Source: CAYNLK01 sp964398055 | GTDB lineage: Bacteria; Chloroflexota; Anaerolineae; 4572-78; J111 | NCBI GenBank assembly: GCA_964398055.1 | Contig: CAYNLK010000008.1 | Span: forward strand, 62,001 to 126,000 | Reading direction: 5' to 3' | Length of the DNA stretch: 64,000 bases | In this document: one piece after another, positions 40,948 through 50,155 of the stretch | How the letters are laid out: each line of letters starts with the position of its first letter | Position numbering within the stretch: the stretch's first letter is position 1 | Made by a program: the position numbers and the translations under genes | The notes under the pieces: generated by a model | Databases searched by the model: none | The model's input: only the letters and a program-made list of their open reading frames with translations | Told to the model about the DNA's origin: nothing

Positions 40948-42486
40948 GTGGCCAAGTTGTTTCAAATCCGCGAGTGGCTGATGGTAGCCTTATTACTGCT
41001 GCTGGTGGTATTACTCCGGCTGCCCTCATTGGAGCATCCGTTTGACAACGACAGCGCGGCCAATGCCTACCATGCCCGCCTGATTGCGCGCGGCGAACCG
41101 TTATACGGCTCCCATCACCCGGCCCACCATATGCCGGCTGTTTATTACACGTATGCCCTGGCCTTTCTTCTGTTTGGCGACAGCCTGGGGGCGGTCAAAT
41201 TCTTGCTAATGTTGTGGATCATAGCGACGGTGTACTTGCTGTACCGGCTGGGCGCGCTGGTTATGGACCGGGCCGCCGGTGTTCTGGCGGCCGTGTTCTA
41301 CGCCATTCTAACGGCCCAGCTCTGGATGTGGGGCAACAGCGCCGAGATCGAGCAGTTTGCCAATCTGCCCCGCATTGCTGCTTTTTTGGTCTTGCTGTAT
41401 CTCACTTCACGCTATCCGGTCGATACTCAACCGGGGCCGGCCTGGAAATTTGTTTTTGTGGGTTTGTTGGGCGCAGCCACCTTTCTGTTCAAGGCGATCT
41501 ATCTCTCACCGCTCATCCTGGCCGGTGTTGTGTTGCTGACCGAGTTATGGCGACACCGCACCAAACCGGGCGTGTGGCCGGCAAGCCTGAAACGGGGCCT
41601 GTGGCTTGGGGTTGGCTTCATTTTTGGACTGCTAATGGCCGCGGCTTACTTTTGGTTTTTGGGTTTATTGCCCCGTTTCTTACTGGTATTCAGCTTAGGG
41701 CAAGGTTACGTCAATAATAGTAGCGAAGGTCCGCAATACGTTCTACTTCATCCCATTGTGGGGTTGGCTTACAATAACGTTGCGCTGCTCACGTTCAGTC
41801 TGGTTGGTTTTTTGATCGTTGTTATAAATAAAAACCATCGGGCGACCTCTACGTTCTATGTGGCCATCTGGTATATTCTCTCCTTCATTGAGGCGGGAGC
41901 TTTTGTGCGTGTTTTTCGTTTTTATTATTACCTGCTCATCGTTCCTCCCTTAGCCCTATTGGCCGCCTGGTTACTGGTTCAGATTTACGATGAGATCAAG
42001 AGTCAAAATCATATTGCCAATCACCTGTTAGCGCCGTTAGTGGGGGGGATATTGTTGATCGTCGGGCTATCCTTCAGCGTCGTTCAGAATTATAATTATT
42101 ACTATCATTATGTTCAGTATAAATTAGGTCAAGAAACTCACCGTGAGTTTTTGATCAAGGGTTCGCCTTTTGGCCCGCAGTTGGTGCTCTTGCAGGATTT
42201 GGCCGATTACATTCAAGCGCATACTACCCCGACTGACCGCATTGCCTACTGGTCTGATAACGTGCAGCTCTACTATCTGGCCGACCGCCAATCGCCGCTT
42301 GACGTGATCTGGCCGCATTATGTTGAAATATCAGGACCGTCCCGCCGCCTTTTTTCTTCGCCGCCCAAATACTTTATTGTTGATCCGGCCCATCCCCGTT
42401 TTGACTGGATGCAGTCGGAATTGGCCAAACATTATGCGCTGGAGACGGTTATTTATGACCAGGAGGTCTACCGGCGCATCGATTGA
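40948..42486 (+). CDS. GT-C (GT39/PMT-like) membrane glycosyltransferase
   Basis: 512 residues with about eleven membrane spans and a C-terminal soluble part. The first outer loop has LEHPFDNDSAANAYHARLI and GSHHPAHHMPAVYYTYA. The D-N-D acidic cluster at residues 32-34 and the HxPAxYY motif fit the PMT/ArnT pattern. The end (YWSDNVQLYYLADRQSPLD) is a soluble domain similar to its neighbours. It starts with GTG 40948, two bases after the methyltransferase stop. It should move a polyprenyl-phosphate-linked sugar to an outer acceptor, here presumably glycan. Confidence 0.8.
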   Translation: MAKLFQIREWLMVALLLLLVVLLRLPSLEHPFDNDSAANAYHARLIARGEPLYGSHHPAHHMPAVYYTYALAFLLFGDSLGAVKFLLMLWIIATVYLLYRLGALVMDRAAGVLAAVFYAILTAQLWMWGNSAEIEQFANLPRIAAFLVLLYLTSRYPVDTQPGPAWKFVFVGLLGAATFLFKAIYLSPLILAGVVLLTELWRHRTKPGVWPASLKRGLWLGVGFIFGLLMAAAYFWFLGLLPRFLLVFSLGQGYVNNSSEGPQYVLLHPIVGLAYNNVALLTFSLVGFLIVVINKNHRATSTFYVAIWYILSFIEAGAFVRVFRFYYYLLIVPPLALLAAWLLVQIYDEIKSQNHIANHLLAPLVGGILLIVGLSFSVVQNYNYYYHYVQYKLGQETHREFLIKGSPFGPQLVLLQDLADYIQAHTTPTDRIAYWSDNVQLYYLADRQSPLDVIWPHYVEISGPSRRLFSSPPKYFIVDPAHPRFDWMQSELAKHYALETVIYDQEVYRRID

Positions 42487-42523
42487 CCGGTATCGTTACC
42501 CAACTTATTTTAGTGCAGGAAAG

Positions 42524-44029
42524 ATGACCAAACTCTCATCTAAGCCCAAACCAAATCTGTGGACTGATTTCTCTACCCACAGGCTATTAATCGCCCTGGT
42601 TTTCATTGCTATTTTCACCATGGCCGTGCGCGTCCCCGCCGACTCGGATACCTGGTGGCATCTGCGCACCGGCCAGTACATCGTGCAAAACCAAACCATC
42701 CCCACCACCGACCCCTTCTCCCACAGCCGCGCCGGCCAGTTGTGGATCGACCACGGCTGGTTGGCCCAAATCTTCTGGTATGGCCTGTTTGCCCTGGGCG
42801 GCTGGGCGGCGGTCGCTTTGGGCGTGGCGTTCCTGGTCACGATTGCCTTCTGGCTGCTCTGGCGGCAGATCGAGGCCAACGTGTTTGTCGCCGCAGTCAG
42901 CATGATCCTGGGGGCGATTGTCTCCTCAGTGATCTGGGCGGCCCGGCCGCAGTTGATCTCCTTCGTCCTGACCGCCTGGGTGGCGTATCTACTCCATCGC
43001 TTCAAGCGCCACGACGGGCGATTGTTGCCGTGGTTACCCCTGGTGATGCTGCTGTGGGCCAACATTCACGGCGGCTTTGCCATCGGCTTCATGTTGATGC
43101 TGGCTTATGGCGCCGGGGAGGTGGTCAACCACCTGACCAAACACCGCGACGACCCGGTGGTGCCCTGGGCCGGCCTGAAGCAGTTGGCCCTCGTCTTCAT
43201 CATCAGTCTGGCGGTCGTGGCTATCAACCCGCACACCTGGCGGATGTGGCTCTACCCCTTCCAGACGGTCGGCATCGGCGCCCTGCGCGACTTCATCCAG
43301 GAGTGGCAAAGTCCCAACTTTCACCTGCCTTATGTCCAGTCTTTTGCCGTAATGTTGTTGCTGCTGGTTGTGGCCCTGGCCCGGGCCGGTCGCCAGGCCG
43401 ACTGGACCGACCTGGCGTTGGTGGTGCTGTGGACCGGCTGGTCCTTGTTCGCCGCCCGCAACATCGCCATCTTTGCCCTGGTGACGGCCCCCATCCTGGC
43501 CCGTTATGCCGACCTGGCCTGGAGTCGCCAGTGGCAAGTGTGGGGCTACGAGCGGCCCCCTTTTACTCCTGTCGCCCAAATCGCAAATCGCAAATCGCAA
43601 ATCAATTGGCTTTTGTTAGTCCTAATTGTTGTGGCCGCCCTGGTAAAAATAATTATACCGCTCACCCCCACGGCCAATCTCAAAGCGGAGCAGGTCAGTC
43701 TGCCTTATCAGGCCGTGGAGTTTATCAAAAATGAGCAATTGCCCGGCCCGATGTTTAATAGTTATAACTGGGGCGGCTATCTGATCTTTAAGTTGTGGCC
43801 CGACTATCCGGTTTATATCGACGGCCGGACCGATTTGTACGACGACGCCTTTATCCGGCGCTATCTGAGCGTCCTGATGGCCGATGAAGGTTGGGAACAA
43901 ATTCTGGTGGACGATAACATCAAGTTGGTTATCGTGGAAAGCAGCAGCGTTCTGGATAAATTCTTGCAGCGGAACCCAGTTTGGGTGGAGCAATATCGGG
44001 ATGAAATGGCGGTGATTTTTACTCGTTAG
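42524..44029 (+). CDS. GT-C-type membrane glycosyltransferase with heptamer-repeat linker
   Basis: 501 residues from ATG 42524 (AGGAAAG upstream); the longer frame from 42320 overlaps the previous gene and is not used. The first loop has VPADSDTWWHLRTGQYIV and then DPFSHSRAGQLWIDHGWLA, a conserved pattern of a large bacterial membrane family with acidic residues as in GT-C enzymes. About ten spans follow. At residues 352-361 QIANRKSQI is encoded by four CAAATCG repeat units in front of a membrane span. The soluble tail (YNWGGYLIFKLWPDYPVYID) completes the family pattern. Catalysis is inferred from fold class and context only. Confidence 0.78.
   Translation: MTKLSSKPKPNLWTDFSTHRLLIALVFIAIFTMAVRVPADSDTWWHLRTGQYIVQNQTIPTTDPFSHSRAGQLWIDHGWLAQIFWYGLFALGGWAAVALGVAFLVTIAFWLLWRQIEANVFVAAVSMILGAIVSSVIWAARPQLISFVLTAWVAYLLHRFKRHDGRLLPWLPLVMLLWANIHGGFAIGFMLMLAYGAGEVVNHLTKHRDDPVVPWAGLKQLALVFIISLAVVAINPHTWRMWLYPFQTVGIGALRDFIQEWQSPNFHLPYVQSFAVMLLLLVVALARAGRQADWTDLALVVLWTGWSLFAARNIAIFALVTAPILARYADLAWSRQWQVWGYERPPFTPVAQIANRKSQINWLLLVLIVVAALVKIIIPLTPTANLKAEQVSLPYQAVEFIKNEQLPGPMFNSYNWGGYLIFKLWPDYPVYIDGRTDLYDDAFIRRYLSVLMADEGWEQILVDDNIKLVIVESSSVLDKFLQRNPVWVEQYRDEMAVIFTR
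43577..43604. repeat. Heptanucleotide tandem repeat CAAATCG inside a GT-C gene
   Basis: Four direct copies of CAAATCG (the last one CAAATCA), which translate as QIANRKS with period seven. One unit gained or lost would shift the frame and truncate the last 140 residues. Confidence 0.9.
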
Positions 44030-44098
44030 GTAAAGGCCATTCCCAGCAAGGATTTGAAGTTTTTTAACACCGGGCGGGAACCCATAATCCAACAACCG

Positions 44099-45382
44099 AT
44101 GGACCGAAGAAGTAAAACTCATAACATCAAAAAAATAGCCCTGATTATTGGATTCCTGTTGGTCTGCGTAACTCTGCTGTTGAACGAGCAGGTACTGGCC
44201 GGATTGATCCCTGATTACAAGGCGGCGACTCCACCTGTCTTGAAGATAACTGTTCTAATGGCAGATGCTATCATTGCGCTAGTAATTATTTTCTTGGTGA
44301 TCAACCGCAAACCAAAAGCCAGGATAATCCTTGATGTATTCGTTGGCATAGGCTTCACCCTGTTATTGTTAGTTAGTATCGAGGCCGTTTTTTACTATCT
44401 GAACCGGAAGGACCCGCTTAAAACAGCAGCGACTCTCGAGTTGATTGTTGCTCAAGATAGCCAAGATGTCCGGCTTGCTGGTAAACAACCCCAATCCTTT
44501 TTTCAGCCGGATGATTGGTTAGGATACAAACCTATTCCCAACGCCCAAGTTGCGGCCAGTCGAAAAAAGGGGGAGGAATTGCTCTATGATGTGATCTATT
44601 CATCAGACGAGTATGGTCGGCGAGTTACGCCGATCGAGAATTTGGGGCCAGTTTCCTGTTTTGTGCTGTTCTTTGGCGATTCTTTTACCTTTGGCGAAGG
44701 GGTGAATGATAACGAAACCTTACCGTATTATGTGTCCCAGCTGACGTCTGGGTCCAGGGTATATAACTATGGCGTAGGTGGGTATGGCCCTCAGCAAATG
44801 TTAGCCAAACTGCAAAGCGGAGAACTCTCTACAGAAATTGCGCAGGACGAGACCCAAGGAATCTTGGTTTATGTCTTCATCAGGCAACATATTGGGCGGG
44901 TAATAGGCTCTATGTGGGTCCATAACCGGCAGGGTGATGTAATGCCCTATTATTATCTCGATACCAATGGTACGCTGAAGCGAAACGGTAATTTTGTCTC
45001 GGGTAGACCTATGATTTCGTTCATCTACAATATTGCCGGTAAAAGCCAGACTCTCGACTATTTTGGAGTAAGTTTTCCATTGAGAGTGAGCGATCGTGAT
45101 CTCAAAACAACTGCCAAAATCTTTGAAGAGTCTCGCCACCTTTTCAAAGAAGCGTTCAATAGCGATCAATTCTACGTACTCATCTATCCTGATCTCGGTA
45201 TTAAGGAATTTCTACCATACCTCGAAGCGGCAGATATCAACTATTTAGATTATTCTACCCTGCCGGAAGCTCACAATGAGGATTTCTGGCTGGGCGAGGG
45301 CCATCCCACGGCCAAAGCCCACCGAATTGTGGCCGAGAGACTGATTGAAGACCTGGAGTTGCCGAAAGAAAGCAAGGAATAG
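44099..45382 (+). CDS. Membrane-anchored SGNH/GDSL-hydrolase-like protein
   Basis: About 427 residues. Three N-terminal membrane spans (about residues 12-30, 42-62 and 70-92) are followed by an extracytoplasmic domain. VLFFGDSFTFGEGV is block I, YNYGVGGYGPQQML is blocks II-III, and WLGEGHPTAKAHRIVAE holds the C-terminal histidine, with glutamate in place of the usual aspartate two residues before it. Probable role: acyl transfer or removal on the glycan. The start is uncertain: ATG 44099 lacks a ribosome site, and TTG 44054 has AAGGA almost touching it. Its codon use and composition look less GC-rich than those of the neighbours, so it may have been acquired separately. Confidence 0.8.
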   Translation: MDRRSKTHNIKKIALIIGFLLVCVTLLLNEQVLAGLIPDYKAATPPVLKITVLMADAIIALVIIFLVINRKPKARIILDVFVGIGFTLLLLVSIEAVFYYLNRKDPLKTAATLELIVAQDSQDVRLAGKQPQSFFQPDDWLGYKPIPNAQVAASRKKGEELLYDVIYSSDEYGRRVTPIENLGPVSCFVLFFGDSFTFGEGVNDNETLPYYVSQLTSGSRVYNYGVGGYGPQQMLAKLQSGELSTEIAQDETQGILVYVFIRQHIGRVIGSMWVHNRQGDVMPYYYLDTNGTLKRNGNFVSGRPMISFIYNIAGKSQTLDYFGVSFPLRVSDRDLKTTAKIFEESRHLFKEAFNSDQFYVLIYPDLGIKEFLPYLEAADINYLDYSTLPEAHNEDFWLGEGHPTAKAHRIVAERLIEDLELPKESKE

Positions 45383-45392
45383 TTTAAACCTT

Positions 45393-47015
45393 ATGCCGGT
45401 CATTACTCGTAAAGAATGGTTATGGACACTAGCCTGGACCGTTTTCATCCTGATCATAACCAGCTTGCCCTATCTCTACGGGGCTATGCTGTCGACTCCA
45501 TCCAACCAGTTTGGCGGCTTTGTCCTGGGCGTGGAGGATGGTCACTCCTATCTGGCCAAGATGCGCCTGGGCGCCGAAGGCAGTTGGCAGTTTCATCTGT
45601 TTTATACCAGCGAGCCGCACCAGGGCGCCTATCTATTGTTGTTTCATCTTTTGTTAGGCAAGCTGGCCCGGCTGAGTGGTATTTCCCTGGTTGTGACCTA
45701 TCACCTGGCCCGACTTGTTTGCGGTTTCTTCTTGTTGCTCACCATTTACTACTTTGTCGCTTTTTTTACCGCGCTCCGGCCGGTGCGGCGGCTGGCCTTT
45801 GGGTTGGTCGGGCTGGGGAGCGGCCTGGGCTGGCTGGTGGTTGCCCTGGGCTGGGCGGATCGGCTGGGCTTGCCGCTGGATTTCTACTCGCCGGAGGCTT
45901 TTGTTTTTCACCTGTTGTTGGCTCTCCCCCATCTGGCCCTGGCCCTGGCCTTATTATTGTGGACTGTGCTGCTCCTGTTATGGGCCTGGGAGCGGCAGCA
46001 GTGGTGTTATGCGCTGCTGACCGGTTTCAGTTTGCTGGCGGCGGTGACTATTGCCGCATTTTATGTAGCGATTGTCGCCGTAGTGATGGGGGTGGGGCTG
46101 TTGTTGCGGCTGTGGCGGCAACCCCAACGGCCGGCGCCGTGGCGGCTTGAACTGGCCATGCTGGGCCTGGTTTTGCTGATGGCGATGCCGGTGGTTCTTT
46201 ATAACGTCTACGTCTTTACCACCAATCCGATCTTTCGCCTCTGGGCGGTCCAAAACCGGATTCTGTCGCCCCCGCCGTTGCACTATCTCCTGGCGTTTGG
46301 GCCGTTGATCGTCCTGGCTGTAGTCGGCGGCTGGCGAGAGTGGCGACACGACCCCGACCGGAGTCTGGTGTTGATTGGCTGGTGCCTGGCCGTTCCGCTG
46401 TTGGTCTACCTGCCGTTCAATCTGCAGCGGCGGTTGGTGTTGGGCGCGCAGCTCCCCTTGTCTATTTTGGCCGCCCTGGGCTGGTGGCGGCTGACCTTGC
46501 GCCGCCAGCCGGACGCTGCGCCCGGTATGGTCGGCGTTTCACCCGCCTGGCGGCTGGGGTCGATGGGCCTGGTGCTGTTGTTCAGCCTGTCGAACCTGAT
46601 GATCTTGGGCGGCGCTTTTTTAACCTTGAGCCAAACCGCCCCGCCGCTTTTCCAGCCCGGCAAGCTGGTTGAGGCAGCCGATTGGCTGGGGCAGCACGTG
46701 GCCGCAGATGAGGTGGTGCTGGCGGCCTATGAAACCGGCAACTATTTACCCACCCGGATGGGTGGCCGGGTCTTTGTGGGCCACGGCCCGGAGACCATTT
46801 ATGCCGATCAGAAACGGGCTATGGTCGAGCAGTTCTTTTCGACCGGCAGCGATGATTTTCGCCGCCGGTTGTGGCGCGATTATGGCCTAACCTATCTTTT
46901 TTACGGTCCGGCCGAGCAAGCGCTGGGCGACTTTTCTCCGGCTGAGGCCTCTTATCTGGCCGAGGTTTATAACAACGGTTCAGTCTCGATCTACCGGCTG
47001 GTGGCCAATCAGTAA
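45393..47015 (+). CDS. Multi-spanning membrane protein, GT-C candidate
   Basis: 540 residues from ATG 45393; the frame from 45345 overlaps the previous gene. About eleven spans and a soluble C-terminal part. The first outer loop has FGGFVLGVEDGHSYLAKMRL, with an acidic pair near residue 50, then FYTSEPHQGAYLLLFHLLLG. The soluble end has VLAAYETGNYLPTRMGGRVF and FGHGPET-like VGHGPETIYADQ. These are features of large bacterial membrane proteins placed with GT-C glycosyltransferases. The specific reaction is unknown. It starts 10 bases after the previous stop. Confidence 0.75.
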   Translation: MPVITRKEWLWTLAWTVFILIITSLPYLYGAMLSTPSNQFGGFVLGVEDGHSYLAKMRLGAEGSWQFHLFYTSEPHQGAYLLLFHLLLGKLARLSGISLVVTYHLARLVCGFFLLLTIYYFVAFFTALRPVRRLAFGLVGLGSGLGWLVVALGWADRLGLPLDFYSPEAFVFHLLLALPHLALALALLLWTVLLLLWAWERQQWCYALLTGFSLLAAVTIAAFYVAIVAVVMGVGLLLRLWRQPQRPAPWRLELAMLGLVLLMAMPVVLYNVYVFTTNPIFRLWAVQNRILSPPPLHYLLAFGPLIVLAVVGGWREWRHDPDRSLVLIGWCLAVPLLVYLPFNLQRRLVLGAQLPLSILAALGWWRLTLRRQPDAAPGMVGVSPAWRLGSMGLVLLFSLSNLMILGGAFLTLSQTAPPLFQPGKLVEAADWLGQHVAADEVVLAAYETGNYLPTRMGGRVFVGHGPETIYADQKRAMVEQFFSTGSDDFRRRLWRDYGLTYLFYGPAEQALGDFSPAEASYLAEVYNNGSVSIYRLVANQ

Positions 47016-47076
47016 GGACGACTTTGGAGCTGCCGGGGGTAAGCCCCTTCCAACCGAAATCATATGGAAGCAACTG

Positions 47077-48576
47077 ATGCCGAAAGACGTTCCTGCTCCA
47101 ACCTCAACGCGTCCTGACTGGGTGATGATCGCCATCGTTTTGCTGGCCGCCCTGGTCCGTTTGCCCTGGTTGGGTACTCAGAGCATCGCCTATGACGAGA
47201 GTTTCAGCCTGGTGGTTGCTTTGGCCGATTGGCCCACTTTGTTTCAGGCTATTCTCAGTGATGGGGTGCATCCGCCTCTATTTTATATGATTCACAAAGG
47301 TGCTTTAAGCCTGTGGGGCACAACTGAATTTGGGCAACGATTCTTGGCCGCGCTTTTTAGCCTGATTGGCCTGCCGCTGCTGTATTGGAGCGGCCGGACT
47401 ATATTTAACCGACGGGTTGGTCTATTGAGCGCCTTATTATTGGCCCTCAATCCGCTCCATGTTTGGTTTGCTCAAGAAGCCAGAATGTATAGCCTGTTGA
47501 GCGCGCTGGCGCTCATCAGCATGACCGTCTTCTGGCAGGCTATTCAGACCCACCGCCGCCGCGATTGGATTGCCCTGACCGTGGTTAACAGCCTCATTTT
47601 TGCCGTCCATTATTTTGGGTTCTTAATTCCCATAAGCCAATTTCTGTTTATCGTCGTAACCTTCAGGCGCAATTATCGCTACCTGCGCCTTTGGACGCTC
47701 ACGCAGGTCATTGCCTTTCTGCCGTTACTGCCGTGGCTCATTGCCACGGCCCGCCGCGAGACGCAAAGTTTTGGCATCGGTTTCCTGCAAACGCCCACGC
47801 TGGCCGATTTACCGCTCACCTGGTGGAATTTTGCGCTTGGTTGGAGTGACTTTTCCGACTGGCCGGTTTCGGGGCTATCCTTGATCCTGTTTGTGGCGGC
47901 CGGCTTAAGTGGGCTGCGTTGGTGCGAAAAAAAATATCGCTCTGCCCGGCTAATCTTGCTGGTCTGGATATTTCTGCCTCCGATTTTGGTCTGGCTGATG
48001 TCTCAGCGCCGCTCGTTTTACTCGGACCGCTACCTCTCTTTTGTTATTCCGGCTTTGATCATGCTGGTTGCTTTTGGGGCTACCCGGCTCAACTCGCCGG
48101 TGTGGCGGGGAGTGCTGGCGGCCGGTTTAATCATCGCCAGTAGCTACGGGTTGCTCAATAGTCGCTCTGATCCGGCTTTCTTCAAGGACGATTGGCGAGG
48201 GGCGGTGGCCTATCTGGCCCGGCATGAACAGGCCGGCGATGTAATTTTGCTCTATAACAGCCACCTCGACATCCCGTTCGGCTATTATTATCAGGGATAT
48301 TTGCCCCGTAAACCGGTCAGCCGGGTGCTCGACCGCTTCGCCATCGAGCCATTGGTGGCTGGCTACCGCCGCATCTGGGTTGTCTATCACTACGGTCGCC
48401 AACCGACTCATTACCCGCGGCAGCCACTCAGACCGAACGGCTACTGGGCTGAGGACCCTGACCGTAACCCGCTCCTGGCCGATTGGCTTGCGGCTCAGGC
48501 CGACCAGGTGCTTGACTACCAGCACTTTCGGGGCCTTGAGCTATGGCTGGTGACCAATTCAAATGATTCAGAATAA
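47077..48576 (+). CDS. GT39/PMT_2-type membrane glycosyltransferase, tandem copy 1
   Basis: 499 residues. The classical first loop is present: TQSIAYDESFSLVVAL with the acidic D-E pair, and DGVHPPLFYMIHKGAL, then the LLALNPLHVWFAQEARMYSL motif after the third span. These are hallmarks of the ArnT/PMT_2 branch of GT-C enzymes that use polyprenyl-phosphate sugars. About eleven spans and a soluble tail of about 100 residues follow. It is a tandem paralogue of the next gene, sharing motif order, length and even the RNPLLxDWLAxxAD-QV-DYxHFRGLELWLV-like C-terminus. ATG 47077. Confidence 0.88.
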   Translation: MPKDVPAPTSTRPDWVMIAIVLLAALVRLPWLGTQSIAYDESFSLVVALADWPTLFQAILSDGVHPPLFYMIHKGALSLWGTTEFGQRFLAALFSLIGLPLLYWSGRTIFNRRVGLLSALLLALNPLHVWFAQEARMYSLLSALALISMTVFWQAIQTHRRRDWIALTVVNSLIFAVHYFGFLIPISQFLFIVVTFRRNYRYLRLWTLTQVIAFLPLLPWLIATARRETQSFGIGFLQTPTLADLPLTWWNFALGWSDFSDWPVSGLSLILFVAAGLSGLRWCEKKYRSARLILLVWIFLPPILVWLMSQRRSFYSDRYLSFVIPALIMLVAFGATRLNSPVWRGVLAAGLIIASSYGLLNSRSDPAFFKDDWRGAVAYLARHEQAGDVILLYNSHLDIPFGYYYQGYLPRKPVSRVLDRFAIEPLVAGYRRIWVVYHYGRQPTHYPRQPLRPNGYWAEDPDRNPLLADWLAAQADQVLDYQHFRGLELWLVTNSNDSE

Positions 48577-48640
48577 GTGGTACAATGGCCTTATTGTCAG
48601 TTTGGTCCGGATCACGTATCGTTTTTGCTGGAGGTAACTT

Positions 48641-50155
48641 ATGGCTAACCTGGCTCTTACCGGTAAACGGCCAGGCTACCGCTGGATGTTGATCGGTATT
48701 ATTCTGTTAGCGGCCTTAGTGCGCCTGCCCACGTTGACCCGGCAAAGCCTTTGGTTTGACGAAGCCGTCACCGTTGCTTTTGGCCTGGCCGACGTGCCTA
48801 CGCTCTTGCGGGCGGTGCTCATCGACGGCGTTCATCCACCTTTATTTTACCTTCTGAGCAAGGTCGCCCTGTCGCTCTGGGGCCTGACCGAGTTTGGCGT
48901 TCGTTTTCAGACGGTTGTCCCGGCCCTGCTGACGATTCCGGTGATATATCGTTTAGGTCAGGCTATGGCTAATCGGCCGGTCGGGCTGCTGGCCGCGCTC
49001 CTGTTGGCGCTCAATCCCCTCCACGTCTGGCTATCGCAAGAAACCCGCATGTATGGCCTGTTGCTGCTGTTGGCGACGGCCAGTATGCTTTTTTTCTGGC
49101 AGGGCTTGCACACCAACCAGCCTCGCTATTGGCTGGGACTGTTTGGGGTCAATGCTCTGGCTTTTAATATCCATTACTTTAGCTTACTCCTACCGGCGAT
49201 TCAGTTAGCCGTTATCTTGAGCCGGTTTAGAGATTATGTCCGGCCATTTCGCTGGTGGGTGGTCGTTCAGTTTGCGGCCGGCTTGACCTTTCTGCCCTGG
49301 TTGATAGCCCTCTCCCGACGAGAATACCAGAGCTTTGGCATCGGCTCATTGCAGCGGCCGGGCTTAGCCGACATCCCTCTGACGCTGTGGAATTTTGCCG
49401 GCGGCTTCAGCACCTATTTGTCCTGGCCTTTAGCCGTAGCCGTCGCTGTAATCTTGGCCATCGCCCTGGTAAGCGGCCTGTGGCGGCGAGACAGGCAGTT
49501 CCGCTTTGCGCAGATTATGCTGGCCTGGTGGGTATTCCTGCCGGTCGGCCTGGTCTGGTTGGTCTCGCAGCGCCGTTCATTTTACGCCGATAAGTATCTG
49601 TCGCTGGTCATCCCCGGTTTGCTGCTGCTGCTGGCTCTGGGGGCCATTCAGCTAAAGCAAGCACCCCGCTGGCGGAATGGATTGGTGGCCGGCCTGGTCG
49701 TCGCCAGTGGCTATGGTTTGCTCAACACCTGGTCTGATCCCGCCTTTTTCCGGGACAACTGGCGCGATCTGGTGGCTTATGTGAGTCAACACGAGCAGCC
49801 CGGCGATGTGATCCTGTTGTACACGCCGCATATTGAGCTGCCGTTCAACTATTACTATACCGGCCAGAATCCGCACAGGCCCATCAGCCGCGTGCTTGAA
49901 TATTTACCCATCGAGCCGCTCACGGCCGGCCAGCGGCGCGCCTGGCTGATCTACCCTTACTCTCGCCACCCCACCCATGACCCCAAACGACCCATCAGGC
50001 CGGCTGGCTATTGGCTGGAAGACCCCGACCGCAATCCCTTGTTGGTTGATTGGTTGGCGCGCCACGCCGATCATCAGGTTGACTACCGTCACTTCCGCGG
50101 TCTTGAGCTTTGGTTAGTAGAGTTGGATCAACCAACCACCACGAGCAGCCAGTAA
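48641..50155 (+). CDS. GT39/PMT_2-type membrane glycosyltransferase, tandem copy 2
   Basis: 504 residues. The motifs match the previous gene one by one: RQSLWFDEAVTVAFGLAD, DGVHPPLFYLLSKVAL, LLALNPLHVWLSQETRMYGL, then SQRRSFYADKYLSLVIPGLL and the same C-terminal end. The pair clearly arose by tandem duplication and may transfer different sugars or act on different acceptors. GGAGGTAACTT precedes ATG 48641. Its stop overlaps the next start (TAATG). Confidence 0.88.
   Translation: MANLALTGKRPGYRWMLIGIILLAALVRLPTLTRQSLWFDEAVTVAFGLADVPTLLRAVLIDGVHPPLFYLLSKVALSLWGLTEFGVRFQTVVPALLTIPVIYRLGQAMANRPVGLLAALLLALNPLHVWLSQETRMYGLLLLLATASMLFFWQGLHTNQPRYWLGLFGVNALAFNIHYFSLLLPAIQLAVILSRFRDYVRPFRWWVVVQFAAGLTFLPWLIALSRREYQSFGIGSLQRPGLADIPLTLWNFAGGFSTYLSWPLAVAVAVILAIALVSGLWRRDRQFRFAQIMLAWWVFLPVGLVWLVSQRRSFYADKYLSLVIPGLLLLLALGAIQLKQAPRWRNGLVAGLVVASGYGLLNTWSDPAFFRDNWRDLVAYVSQHEQPGDVILLYTPHIELPFNYYYTGQNPHRPISRVLEYLPIEPLTAGQRRAWLIYPYSRHPTHDPKRPIRPAGYWLEDPDRNPLLVDWLARHADHQVDYRHFRGLELWLVELDQPTTTSSQ

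Noticed and set aside
42655..43734. 359-codon frame overlapping the GT-C gene at 42524 in another frame
   Set aside because: Composition is Arg/Pro/Gly-rich as expected for a GC-rich shadow, while the chosen frame has membrane spans and family motifs.
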